A DNA stretch of 64,000 nt from Oscheius sp. JU75 (taxonomy: Eukaryota; Nematoda; Chromadorea; Rhabditida; Rhabditidae). This document shows positions 21,514 through 32,180 of this stretch, piece after piece. The first letter of the stretch is position 1. Each line of letters opens with the position of its first letter. A program made the translations under genes and the position numbers. The notes under the pieces are model-generated. The model saw only the letters and a program-made list of their open reading frames with translations, had not been told where the DNA came from and ran no database searches. The stretch lies in NCBI GenBank assembly GCA_037178855.1, contig JASJZC010000002.1, positions 2,728,001 through 2,792,000 on the forward strand, in the 5' to 3' direction.

Positions 21514-22682
21514 CTATCTATCATCGGACTTCCTAATGTCCGGACTCTTCTTGTCCTCCTCGTCGTGGGCCGTGCCGATCTCCTCAACTCTCAACTGTGG
21601 TGGTCCCTGTTCCGATCTCTTGGTCTCGTCCTGTCCGCGAACTTTCTCCTCGATGGCTGCAGCCTCCTCGCCCAGCAAAAACGCGTCCATTTCGTTCAAC
21701 AGCTCCGTCTGATGTCCTTTTTCGGCACGAGGCAGACGTTGCGACTTCTTCCTCTTCGGCTTGACCGAGCCCGTCTTGGCCAACTTCTTCTTCTCCTTAT
21801 TGTCCGACTTGTCGATGGCCGTCACCAGCTCATCGGGAACGAGGGTCTTCGTCGGCTTCTTCATAGACGTGGCCTGGTTCTTGATCGACGGCTCCTTCTT
21901 CTTGGTCTTTGTCGTCTTTCTGCTGTCCTTCTTAGAGCGCTTCCTCGTGGCGGCTATCAGCTTCGGCATGTCGACCAGCTGCATGATGTTCTCGTCCGTC
22001 ACGCTGTCCTCCTGGATGTAGTCGGGTAGGAAAATTCGGATCTGGAACGGAATTGTTGATGATGGTTATAGAACCATTCGCCGCTGCGTCTTAGTCCTTG
22101 TCCTTGTCAGTATCGGTCTTTCTTCTGTTTTCATGACACTAGTGCAGGCCAAGAGAGTAGTGATTACCTGTCAAGTCAGTCAGCAAGGAAGAATTCAAGA
22201 GTGGGTAGGGCCACATGGATAGCATCCTTCCAGAATTCAGTAAGCAGGTAGCAAAGCAGTGAGGGCAACGTGAAGTTAGGTGGTTCGAACTATAAGGATC
22301 TCTAACTGTCAATCCCCTTCCCCTGTGTTCCCTCCCATGCCAGAAAGAGAAAAAGACGCACCGAGAGATGAAGGATGAAGCTGAATTGGGCCATCACAAG
22401 ACAGCATCCGAAGAGACGGACGTAGTGGATCAAGGGCACGTAGGTCGCCTCGTCCAGCGGCTTCTCAGCCTCTTCGAGCTCCGACTGCTTGAAGACCGGG
22501 CTCTTTTGCCATTTGGCGGCCAGGTCACGCCACTTCGTGCTGACTTCCTTCAGGGGGAACTGAACTGGGTGGTAGGAAAGGGTTGGGAAGAAATGACCTA
22601 CCTCCTCGATCTCCTCGCGAATCTTTGTGAAGTAGATGGCCACGACTGGACTAACGAGCAACAACAGACGGAGCGGGAGCAT
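21514..22682 (-). CDS. membrane protein with Lys-rich tail, unknown
   Basis: Three exons. Residues 1-17 form a hydrophobic segment (MLPLRLLLLVSPVVAIYF). A charged linker (FPLKEVSTKWRDLAAKWQKS) is followed by a second hydrophobic stretch, YVPLIHYVRLFGCCLVMAQF to SFILHLSIRIFL. An intron of about 320 nt separates this from RIFLPDYIQEDSVTDENIMQ and a strongly basic tail of Lys/Arg/Glu repeats with no complexity. The acceptor of exon 2 must be the second AG (CAGTTCAG) to keep frame. Topology with a cytosolic basic tail is plausible; no family is recognised. The long plus-strand open frame at 21565-22029 is its antisense shadow. Confidence 0.6.
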
Positions 22683-22760
22683 CTTGAATTGACTTCTGCT
22701 TTGGAACCTTGAAAACTTCCAAATCGAAGACATTTAAGCGAAGTTTTTGGAGCTTTGTCG

Positions 22761-23033
22761 ATGTTAGATAATTACAGTAGTTTCAAAAACTTGTTTACTT
22801 TCTTACTACTCACAATAAATTTTGAATACAGAATTCAAAGGGGGAACTGGAAGTTTCTCTGCCACTTTCCTTATTCTACCATTTCAGTAGACTGTGAGGA
22901 GTGCAGCTGCGTCTGTGGTATTCAACAGTGCTCCAACGGGGCCGAGCCCGTCCGAATCATTCACAAGAAACGTAGTGGCAGGTGTGGATGTGAATGTGAC
23001 TGTACCTACAAATGTATCAACTTTTCTGCATAA
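22761..23033 (+). CDS. possible small cysteine-rich peptide
   Basis: An open frame ends with a 49-residue segment containing eleven cysteines (VDCEECSCVCGIQQC ... CGCECDCTYKC), followed at once by AATAAA. An acceptor-like CCATTTCAG stands directly before the Cys-rich part, so the true first exon may differ from the in-frame upstream sequence, which has only a weak hydrophobic stretch. This is either an orphan secreted peptide or chance. Confidence is low. Confidence 0.3.
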   Translation: MLDNYSSFKNLFTFLLLTINFEYRIQRGNWKFLCHFPYSTISVDCEECSCVCGIQQCSNGAEPVRIIHKKRSGRCGCECDCTYKCINFSA

Positions 23034-23226
23034 TAAAGATTCTCTTCTTTCCCTGAAGTTATCATCCCCAGACTGACCTTCACAGCTGTCTCTCTCACTC
23101 TCTTCTCTCCGACTCTGTGACCGCCAAAATGGTTATCAGTTTTTCACTTAGTTGTTTCCTATTTGTTCGTATTGGAACCTATAGGCTGTTCACGCTCATT
23201 TAACACTGTTCACTTCCAGTGCTTCC

Positions 23227-24436
23227 ATGGATGCTCCAGGCTGTAGTTCATGGCTAGACGATGCTCCTTTACCGCCGCCAGGCAGTCTATTGATACCATC
23301 TACGTCTGCGTTCACACCGCCATGGCCAGGAGTTCATTTCACAATAGAACAGTCCAATAACTTCTGGAACCTGTTACCACCATTGGGGTATGGAACGTGA
23401 GTACGGGATATGCCATAGAAAGACGGAGAGATAGAAATTTGAAGCTTCGTTTAGACAGGAAAATGATCCGGAGCGGATAGCAGTAGTGCATGTGATTCCA
23501 GAAGAGAGGGAGTACATTGACCGGGCATTTTACTATGGAGACGAATGGGTCGAAGGGTTCTTCTATGAGATGGACGCATTGGTGAGCCTCTATCTGTCTC
23601 CCTGTCTTTCTGTCTTTCTATCTCTTTATCTCTCTGCCTCTCTGCGCCAAACCTCTTTTTTTAGACCCCTCACGATTATTTCAAATCTTCCAACAACCGT
23701 TTCCACATAGACGGTCTTGTGAAAAATCAGTCCACCGATGGACAAACACGATTCTCTTTGGGATGCTTTGTGTCCGCCGTACCTGTCATTCAAATGATCA
23801 AGATGATCGGTTCTGGAGTCGAAATTTGGCGTGACCAGAAAGGAAATGTCTTCTTGAAGAACACCAGCAAAGTGACAGTTTTCGTGCAGGCCGCCAATTA
23901 TGCGTGTAGGGCAGGAGATCCACTGGATACTGTGTATCGTCTGGCTTCGCCATACAAGGAACCGAGCAATAGCAGTGGGCTTGCAGACAGTGACAATGAC
24001 AGTTCTCCTTTCAGCCCACACTGTTGTTCTCTTCGACATGGACAAGTTCCAGCGTCTCTTCAAAAAGTGCCGCCGAGTCGATGAGCTTACCGCCTTGGCA
24101 GTGAGTTCCAGTTGCTTCTCGTCATAGAAACTATCCCCTAGACCCATTGCAACTCGCGAATCTCTTTCATAAAAGGCTTTGGAAAGAACTATCCTCTCCG
24201 CCCTGTCATCAGCAAGTGTCCTGTCTGGGTCGAGTTGAAGTTCTGCGTGCCGCTTATGGACATCGATAAGGTGGAATTAGAGCATTTTAGCAGAAAAAAA
24301 AAAAATTTTGCGGCGTAGAATTCTCTATAACTTTGTAGAACTTCATTTTGTCCGAAAACCTTTGTTTAGTGTCAAACGGTTTCAGAAGTTCGAAAAATTA
24401 TGGGCGCCCTACTACGAGAAGCCGCCGAGAAGATAG
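23227..24436 (+). CDS. divergent Smad with MH2 domain only
   Basis: This is a TGF-beta pathway transcription regulator type. Exons encode DEWVEGFFYEMDAL, then SSNNRFHIDGLVKNQSTDGQ, RFSLGCFVSAVPVIQMIKMI, GSGVEIWRDQKGNVFLKNTS and KVTVFVQAANYACRAGDPLD. These correspond in order to the MH2 motifs 'WCSIAYFE', 'VDGY', 'RFCLGxLSNV', 'IGKGVxL', 'FVQS' and, for co-Smads, 'GD-x-V'. FDMDKFQRLFKKCRRV and RISFIKGFGKNYPLRPVISK are the 'L-R-x-C' and 'MSFVKGWG' regions, then PVWVELKFCVPLMDID. No C-terminal SSxS phosphorylation site is seen (the end is YYEKPPRR), which favours a co-Smad-like (Smad4/DAF-3/SMA-4) member. No MH1 DNA-binding domain is found in the 540 nt upstream. The ATG follows a TTCCAG acceptor. 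The last exon is inferred. Confidence 0.75.
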
Positions 24437-24941
24437 AAGTCAAGTCATGCTTCCTACCTCTCTGTCCCTGTCAAATAAATAATCTTCTCTGTTTTTTGAG
24501 TCGATGCAGAACACTTGAGGTTCCGATTTTCAATTTTCTTCAAGTACCTCTCGACCAAGATTATCTATTCCTTTCTCTCGCAAGCATCTCCGAAGACTCT
24601 CTGTCACCTTTCTTGTCAATTATTTGTCCAACTTGCTATCAGACTCTGGAAAACCAAAGAGTACGGATAGTGTCTCTTCCCAGCCGCTCCAAAGCAAATT
24701 CTGACCTACGGAAAACCGTAAGCAGTCCTTTAATTCCTCTTTGATACACTTGTCTTCTTTTCCTATTTCGGTTGTATTCTGACATTTATAGGCCATCAAA
24801 ATTCCAAAAAGTTGTTTCAACGTGACTTGCATAGTCAATAAGCCAACTACCTTTTTCCTTGTCTTGTGCCTCTCAAAACTCTATGTGATGCAACCTTTCT
24901 TTCAACTTTCTATTAGCTTCACTATTATTGGGCTCCAGAGA
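24437..24941. other. intergenic
   Basis: T- and CT-rich sequence between the Smad and choline dehydrogenase. Nothing recognisable. Confidence 0.5.
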
Positions 24942-27418
24942 ATGCTGCACTCTCGCGTAATAAAATCTGCTCAACGGACTCTCAGACCGAGAGCCGGAAC
25001 AAAATGCTATCAGAAGCGAGGAGCAGCTTGGGGAGACAGCTACCGGATGGGACACATCTATCCAGAACTGCCGGATGGAGTCAAACCGACCCATATCGTT
25101 GTGGGAGCGGGGTCAGCTGGCTGTGTACTAGGTTGGTTGGACAGAGAGACAGACAGGAAACGAGACAGAGACAGTCGGTATGTTAACCCCACTTTCAGCA
25201 AACCGTCTTTCCGAAAACCCCGATCATCGTGTACTTCTTCTCGAAGCCGGGCCACGGGACCACTGGTGGGACTGGCGGATACACATGCCCGCAGCCCTGA
25301 TGTACAATCTCTGCCACGATCAGTAGGTTCACTGCTCAGATGTAGTCGAATAACCAGCTTCCGTTAAGGTACAACTGGTTCTACCACACGACAGCACAGA
25401 AGAATTTAAACAATCGCGTTATCTACTGGCCGAGAGGAAGGTAAGGACTGTCTCTGTCTCTTTGAAATAGCTTGTTTCAGAGTCTGGGGTGGTAGCTCGA
25501 CTCTCAATGCTATGTGCTACGTCCGAGGGAATGCTCAGGACTACAATCGTTGGGAGAAGGAAGACGGAGCTGCAGGTTGGAACTACGCCAACTGTCTCCC
25601 CTATTTCAAGAAAATGGAAACCTATGAGGGTACAGCGGTTAGTTCTATTGTTTTCTATTAAAAGATATTTGGTTTGTCTAAAGCATTTCCTGCAGATGGA
25701 TCACCGTGACAGACCAAAACTGTAGGTTTCTCGTTGTTGAGCACTTCCCATCCCTTGGTTTTGCGTTTTCGCTTTCACTGTCGTGACCCTCCCCTTTTAG
25801 GAAGCGGCATTTCGTGGGACAGAAGGCCCTCTCCATGTCAGACAAGCTCCGGCCGACCACCCCCTTCACAAAGCTTTCCTCGAATCTGGTAAGCAGCACG
25901 CAATCGGGACGACAGAAGATATGAACGGGAGGAAACAGGAAGGAATCACGAGGATGGATCAGACTATCAAGAAGGGAATGAGGTACTGTTGCTGTCTTGT
26001 ACTTTTGGCTGCCTAACTGTGGCTGCTAATTCCCAAAAATATTGTATCACATCGGTTATCTAACTGATGAATGTGTGGCAGCCGAGATCGTACGGGAATG
26101 ACTGCAACTGTAGCGCCACTGTCTAACTTCAAGCCAGTGTCTGTTCGTTCACGATAACAAGACAGTTCTATGATTTCCTATTCAGATGGAGCTCCTCCCA
26201 AGCCTATCTTCACCCAGCTCTTACCAGACCGAACATCTTCACCTCTTCTGGTATCACATGTACAAAGGTACTCTTTGACAAGAGGAAGGCTATAGGAGTC
26301 GAGATCATCAGGTACTTTTTAGACAAGCAACGCAATCCCGACACTTTCAGAAAGGTCAACTTCCTGGGTACAGAGAGCATCGATTCCTACAGTCGAGAGA
26401 AAATCTACTGTGAAGGAGATGTTATTTTGGCCGGAGGAGCCATCAACTCGCCACAGTTGTTGATGTTGAGTGGAGTTGGTCCGGCTGACCATCTGAGAAG
26501 CTTGGAGATCCCTGTGGTACAGGATTTGCCGGGAGTTGGACAGAACTTGCAGGTACTGTCTCTGTCTCTATCTCTATGTCTCTCCCTGATCTTAACTAAA
26601 GAATATTTTCATAATCATTTTCAGGACCACCTAGAGATCTACGTTCAGCAGAAGTGCACAAAACCTATCACCCTCTACGACAAGAGCAGTTGGCGTTTCC
26701 CTCACAACATGATCCGGACTGGAATTGAATGGTTCACCAATAAAACGGGACTAGCCTCTACGAGTCATCTGGAAACGGGTGGATTCGCCAGATCGACGCC
26801 GGACAAGCCCTACGGAGACATCCAGTTTCATTTCCTACCCTCAACAGTTCACGACGACGGCAGGACAAATGGAAGCTGTCATGCTTTTCAAGTGCATGTG
26901 GGACCGATGCGATCGAAGTCAAGAGGAGAGATCAGACTACAGCACAAGGACCCGAGAAGGCCACCCTATATGAATCCGAACTATATGGATCACGACGATG
27001 ATTGGAAAGAGTTCCGTCGATGTATTCGAATGGCCAGGGAGATCTTCGCCACCCCTGCTTTTGAACCTTTCAGAGGGGAAGAACTGGCTCCTGGATCAAC
27101 AGTTCAGTCTGATGCTGACATTGACAGCTTTGTGAGGTAGGAACAGTGACAGTGACGGTAACAGTGACTGTTTTCAGACAGAAAGCCGCCTCGGCCTATC
27201 ATCCCTCCTGCAGTTGTAAAATGGGGCCAGCTTCGGATCGCATGGCTGTCGTAGATCCAGAAACCATGTCTGTCCACGGCCTGGAGAATCTAAAGATCGC
27301 CGACGCCAGCGTGATGCCCTCGATCATAACAGGAAATCTGAATGCTCCAACGATGATGTTGGCCGAACGGGCGGCGGATCTCATCCAGGCCAAAAAACTC
27401 CTCCCAATAGACATCTAA
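24942..27418 (+). CDS. chdh-1: choline dehydrogenase, mitochondrial
   Basis: This FAD-dependent GMC oxidoreductase converts choline to betaine aldehyde. The N-terminus, [19 protein letters not shown], is a basic presequence suited to mitochondrial import. The ADP-binding fold [14 protein letters not shown] is next, split by an intron, then [20 protein letters not shown] signature 1 is [20 protein letters not shown]; signature 2 is [20 protein letters not shown]. Further blocks [20 protein letters not shown] and [16 protein letters not shown] (catalytic His) and [17 protein letters not shown] match vertebrate CHDH closely over the whole length, rather than other GMC enzymes. About ten exons with small TGTCTC-bearing introns. 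The border near 25640-25800 is uncertain. Confidence 0.92.
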
Positions 27419-28042
27419 CACTGTGATTTTGTGCCATTCCTTCGATGTCTTTCCACCCAGAGATTCTCTATTCAGAGACGGGTCAGAAACCTCACAAATA
27501 CATATTAGGATATGGAGAGTACTGGTTGTTTCAGAGAAAAACTACGCATAATTTTATTAGGTTCTGTTGAATGAAGTTTTAAATTTATTTGAGCGCTCTT
27601 TTTATTCATTGTATCGGTTCAATGCCGTGATATTCCTTCGTACTCTTTATATTTGCCTAACAAGTACCAAGAAATCCCAATCCTTCGATTATGGACCTTG
27701 TACGGCCTATCGAGCTCCATATCTCGTGCTAACATTGAATATTCAGTCATAACCATACTGGTCAGAAACAAGCAAAATTTGAACAACAACTTGACTGAAT
27801 ATTCAACACTGACCGATGTTGATGGGAGCCGCAGCGAAAACTACAAACTGAGGGTCGGGCTGAATGTGACTGCTCCGCCAGAAAACTGTCGTTTCGAGAC
27901 TACAAATCCAATCGATTAGCACCAAGAAATGGCATTAATCGATTTATGTAGTATTCTCATGCTCAACATTTTTATCAGTTTTCTTTCCGCCCTTGCGCAC
28001 AGCTCTTAGATACCAAATGTTAGACATCCCTATCTTTCAGAG
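27419..28042. other. intergenic
   Basis: Contains the CHDH 3' UTR and the eIF3d upstream region, with CTTTCAG immediately before the eIF3d ATG. Two overlapping open frames at 27567-27919 look non-coding. Confidence 0.5.
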
Positions 28043-31000
28043 ATGACTGACCTACCCAAGCTCGAAATTCTCGACCTGCTCGAGGACAATGCCAATGGCT
28101 GGGGCCCCACGGCTCCTCCCAAGAACTTAGACTCTGGCATCCCGTTTCAGCAGTTTAATAAGGCTGACCGAATCGGTCGTGTGGCTGATTGGATCGGAGT
28201 CGATCGCTTCTTCCGCCGAGGAAATGAACGGTAAACTTTCTGGTCGGAAAACCAAAATGTAACTTTCAGTTACAACGAGAGAGTCTATGGCTCTGCAGCC
28301 AATGCTGGTAGCCAATTCGATTACATTCACGGAATCGAGGAGAACAACTTCCAACTGGTGAGACAATACGGGTGCGACAACATGATACTTTTTTAGGTTG
28401 ACAGCAGCAAGCCAGTCCAACGCCCGACTCAACGCAACTTCCGTAATCGTCAGCTACAGTTCAAGAAGCTTCTCCAGAAGGATCAGGAAAGGAAGGAACT
28501 GTCCAATCAAGGCCAGAATGTCAAGCTGAAGCGCAGTATCGCCAAAGAGCAGCAGCGTGCCTACAAGATGTGGCAGCGCAGAGGAGGAAATGCCAGACAG
28601 GGACAGAGACCGGCCGGAGGGCGCTACCAGGGAGACAGACCCAAGGAGAGACAGGCCTCGGTGCTTGTCGACAAGAACTGGCCTGTTTTGGAAGAGTTCG
28701 ACTTTCCCAGATTGAGCAAGCTCAATATGCCCAATATCGGTGCTGGAAAGGATATCGGAAATCATCAGTATGGTACACTTCATTATTATGACAAGGTAGG
28801 TTAATGTCTCTGTCTCTCTATCTCTCTGTCTCTTTATCTCCTTTCTCCTGTCTCATTCAAATTCTTTCAGACAATGGATCGAATCTCTGTCAAGGCTCCT
28901 ACTGGGCTTCAAAAATGCGGCGGAACCTTCTTCAACGGTTCCACTTCTGATGACCCGGTAATTCAAGAGCTAGCCAGCCAGGGAATCGGAAACGTCTTCG
29001 CCACTGACATCATTCTGGCCACTCTAATGAGTGCCTCCCGTTCTATCTACTCCTGGGACATCGTGGCTGAACGTTTCGGCGACCTTCTCTTCTTGGACAA
29101 GAGAACCGAGGGAATCATCAACCCGGTCGATGCTCTGACTGTCAGTGAGACCAGTGCTGAGCCCCCAGTCTGGGAGGGAAATGGACTGAACAACGCGAAG
29201 GATCTGGCCACGGAGGCTCTCTACATCAACCAGAACTTCCGTCGTCAAGTTCTGAGAAGGAACGAGGAGGGATACAAGCTGGCCAACCCGAGCATGCCGT
29301 TCGATGATGAGATAGGAGATGTGGAGTGTGCTTACAGGTGAAGGGGGATTCCCAACTGCATAGTAGTCGAGGTGTTCCGTAGTTCGATGAGTTATTTCTG
29401 TCTAGGTTTGGTAGTCGAGAATGTGTCAGCCCGCATCGATAGACGGTTGCGAAGAGTACGGCGAGAGAAGAGCTTTCTTTTTGATATAGAGGTAACAACT
29501 TCCGACGAAAGGCGCTTAGGTGACTGACTACAGAAGCGAGTGTCTTACCATAACTTGTCAAGGATTTGAATCAACAAGCTCTGTTTGGAAAGGGGATCAG
29601 TACTGACAGGATAACGAACATTAGGAACTTAGTCATTATGGCAGTCAGAGAGAGGGACAGGGACAGTGACAGTGACAGTCACTAACCAACTGCTCCAGAT
29701 ACCGTAGCTGGTCTCTCGGCAATGGAGTCAATGGGAAGCCAGTCGAGGTTGTCTGTCGTACTGAGCACGACGGAGCTCTCCACAATCCGTCCGGAGAGCC
29801 TCTGATGATGACCATCAAAGCTTTCAACGAATGGGATAGCAGTCAATCTGGCGGTGTTGACTGGCGCAGCAAGTTGGATATCCAGCGGGGAGCTGTCTTG
29901 GCCACGGAAATCAAGAACAACAACTGCAAGCTGGCCAAGTGGACCATTCAGGTGACTTCACCTTCAATTTTTTGTAAGAAAACTTGGTTTAGGCTCTTCT
30001 GGCCAACTCGGACGTGATCAAGTTCGGCTATGTCAGTCGTTACGCTGTCAAGAACACCGCCCAGCACATGATCTTGGGAACTCAGCAGCTCAAACCCACC
30101 GAGTTCGCTCAGAACATCTCTCTGAACATGGACAACGCTTGGGGGGTTCTGCGATGCATCATTGACAGGTGAGTCTAGTTCTCTCTTGGCTGTGGTACTG
30201 TAAAGAAGTGAGTGTCAAGTTGTTGTGTCTTTTACTGACCTAAAGGTGAGAAAGAGTGAAAGTGGTTGGCAATGGGTCCCGCAACGCAAATAAATTTAAG
30301 GCTTATTGGCGCTTATCTCACACATAGTTCTTGTTCCCACTTCCGCGGGGAGTCCGGAAATTGAAACCCTTTTCGTGGTCAACTCATTCCCTAAGGAGGG
30401 CCCTTGGTCATGAGAGAGAGACCCAATAGTCTGGTGGACTATAATGGCAAGAGGCAGGACCGCAGAACGGCTACGGCGATACCAGGAGATGAAACGGCGT
30501 TGGCGGAAAAAACGAGACAGTTTGGGAGAGACAAGAAGCATTGGAGCTGTCCAATTGTCGAATCTGTGGCCGTAATCCGGAAGTCTCCAAACTTTTATGT
30601 TTCTCCTGTGTACCACTCTTTCTAGGGGATTTCAAAAAATACGCCTAAACGGTGGCGGCCTCGCTCCCTTGGTCAAGAGGGAGAGGCTTTGCTCCGCCTC
30701 GTACGTCGTTACATTAGCCGGCAACCACCGAGAAAGGATCGGTGAGAGTAGCTTCCGACCTGGTCACCGCGCTCTGCCGGAAGCTGATAAAATAGGCCTC
30801 TAATGTCTTTCCTCATTCTCATCGTAAAGATGGTACATGGGAGACCCTGTTTTCTCTCGAACAAAACCGAGGAGAAACGGGTGACCACAATCCTTGCTCT
30901 ACTGTTTAACTGACTAGTTTATGGCCTGAAAATTGGTTTTGGCAGTTTAACAACGGAGTCGTGGCCCCAAACTCTTCGAATTTTTGTCTCCTCTAGCTCT

Positions 31001-31161
31001 AAAAACCCCCAAATTTCAGTCTGATGCGCCAGCCGACCGGTAAATACCTCCTCTTGAAGGACCCGATGTCTCCGGTCGTCCGTCTCTTCTCCGTCCCCGA
31101 TTCGGCTTTCGACGGAGACAAGGATGACGTCGCTAAGGACGAGTCTTCCGACGAAGAATAA
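28043..31161 (+). CDS. eif-3.D: translation initiation factor eIF3 subunit d
   Basis: This is an eIF3 subunit with cap-binding activity. Seven or so exons give an almost full-length match: [37 protein letters not shown], the RNA-gate/basic region [70 protein letters not shown], then [40 protein letters not shown] and [20 protein letters not shown]. It ends in an acidic tail, [13 protein letters not shown]. The start sits 2 nt after TTTCAG, compatible with trans-splicing. AATAAA is at 31221-31226. The penultimate intron (about 850 nt, 30171-31019) is far larger than the others and carries an unexplained insert. Confidence 0.95.
30290..30810. other. unexplained GC-rich insert in an eIF3d intron
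   Basis: Within an intron otherwise of ordinary T-rich composition lies about 0.5 kb of GC-rich sequence with codon-like texture. One plus-strand frame reads [18 protein letters not shown], and another just after reads [20 protein letters not shown], a paired CxxC pattern. A frame change separates them and stops follow. It could be a decayed mobile-element or gene fragment; no family is recognised. Confidence 0.35.
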
Positions 31162-31304
31162 CTATTCTGTTTCTGTTGAAAAAGCTATCAATTTTTGAAT
31201 AATTGTAGTTGTTTTTTCTAAATAAAACAGCCTGTTGACATGTTTACTTCTTTTTAAAAAGGAAAACGCAATTTCTATACAATCGAAAGAGGAACGTCGT
31301 CTAT

Positions 31305-32041
31305 TTAGCGGTAGGTGCCGTACTTTTCCTTGTGGTTGCCCCAGTATTCCGGATCTTCGGCGCTGTCTGGCGGGATTCCGAGCTCCTCGTCGCTGAACTC
31401 GGTCAGATATGGCATGTACCAATGGCCCTGAAAATGAAGTGTTCGAGGTAGAAAACAACGAAGAAAACGAAGAAGAACCTATTGCCATTTTTGACGATCG
31501 TCTTACTGCTTTTTTTGTGTTTCTCGCACCCAAAAACGGTAAAGCTGCATAGATATGCCACAATCTGTCCAAATACCAAGCCCAAATAGGCTGGATGAAT
31601 AAGGAAACTCACAAAAAGATGTCCAGAATGGTAGTACATGTGATACGTAAACCAGGCCCAGAGGATGGCGCTAATGGCGTAGCTCAGACAGCGGTCAATG
31701 TAGGTACGTCCCATCGTCGGTGTACGGTAGAAGTAACTACAAATTTTTTCATTATTTTGGGATCCATTAGAGTGAAAAAAAAAGGACAAAACTAAGGCAA
31801 AACCCCACTCGGGAATGAGCTTATCTCCCTTCTCGGGACTGCCACGGTAGTCGCCGTCGTAGGTGTGAAGTTCCGGGTTCTCCTGGGCTCCCATCTTGCC
31901 TCCGACTGGCACATTCGGCCCGAGAGCGTCCTGTCCCCAGGCGAAGCGGCCACGAAGCGGTCCCAGGGTGCTACGACCGCCGATCATCGACTTTACCCGC
32001 AGCTGTCGGGCTGCCAGAACCGCGAATCGCTGGCCTAGCAT
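31305..32041 (-). CDS. NDUFB2: mitochondrial complex I subunit NDUFB2 (AGGG)
   Basis: This is an accessory membrane-arm subunit of NADH:ubiquinone oxidoreductase. MLGQRFAVLAARQLRVKSM is a mitochondrial presequence. A single membrane helix (YAISAILWAWFTYHMYYHSG) is followed by GHWYMPYLTEFSDEELGIPP, the diagnostic NDUFB2 'GHF-Y-P-x-x-x-W-T-DEELGIP' ending. It finishes EYWGNHKEKYGTYR and a stop. Four exons. The ATG directly follows GAATTTAG, an acceptor. It lies 139 nt downstream of the RPF1 stop on the same strand, so the two may be co-transcribed. Confidence 0.88.
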
Positions 32042-32180
32042 CTAAATTCAAGTATTTTACAAAAAATAAATGTTAAAATAGGTAGTTGCGGCGAGGAAAC
32101 GCCCAAAAAATTGTGAGGAAAAGTCTGATAATGGCTCTTCACAACAATAACAAAAATCAACAAGTAATATGTCCAGAGAT

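Noticed and set aside
21565-22029. 154-codon plus-strand open frame, Leu/Arg-rich
   Set aside because: It is the antisense shadow of the Lys-rich tail of the minus-strand membrane protein.
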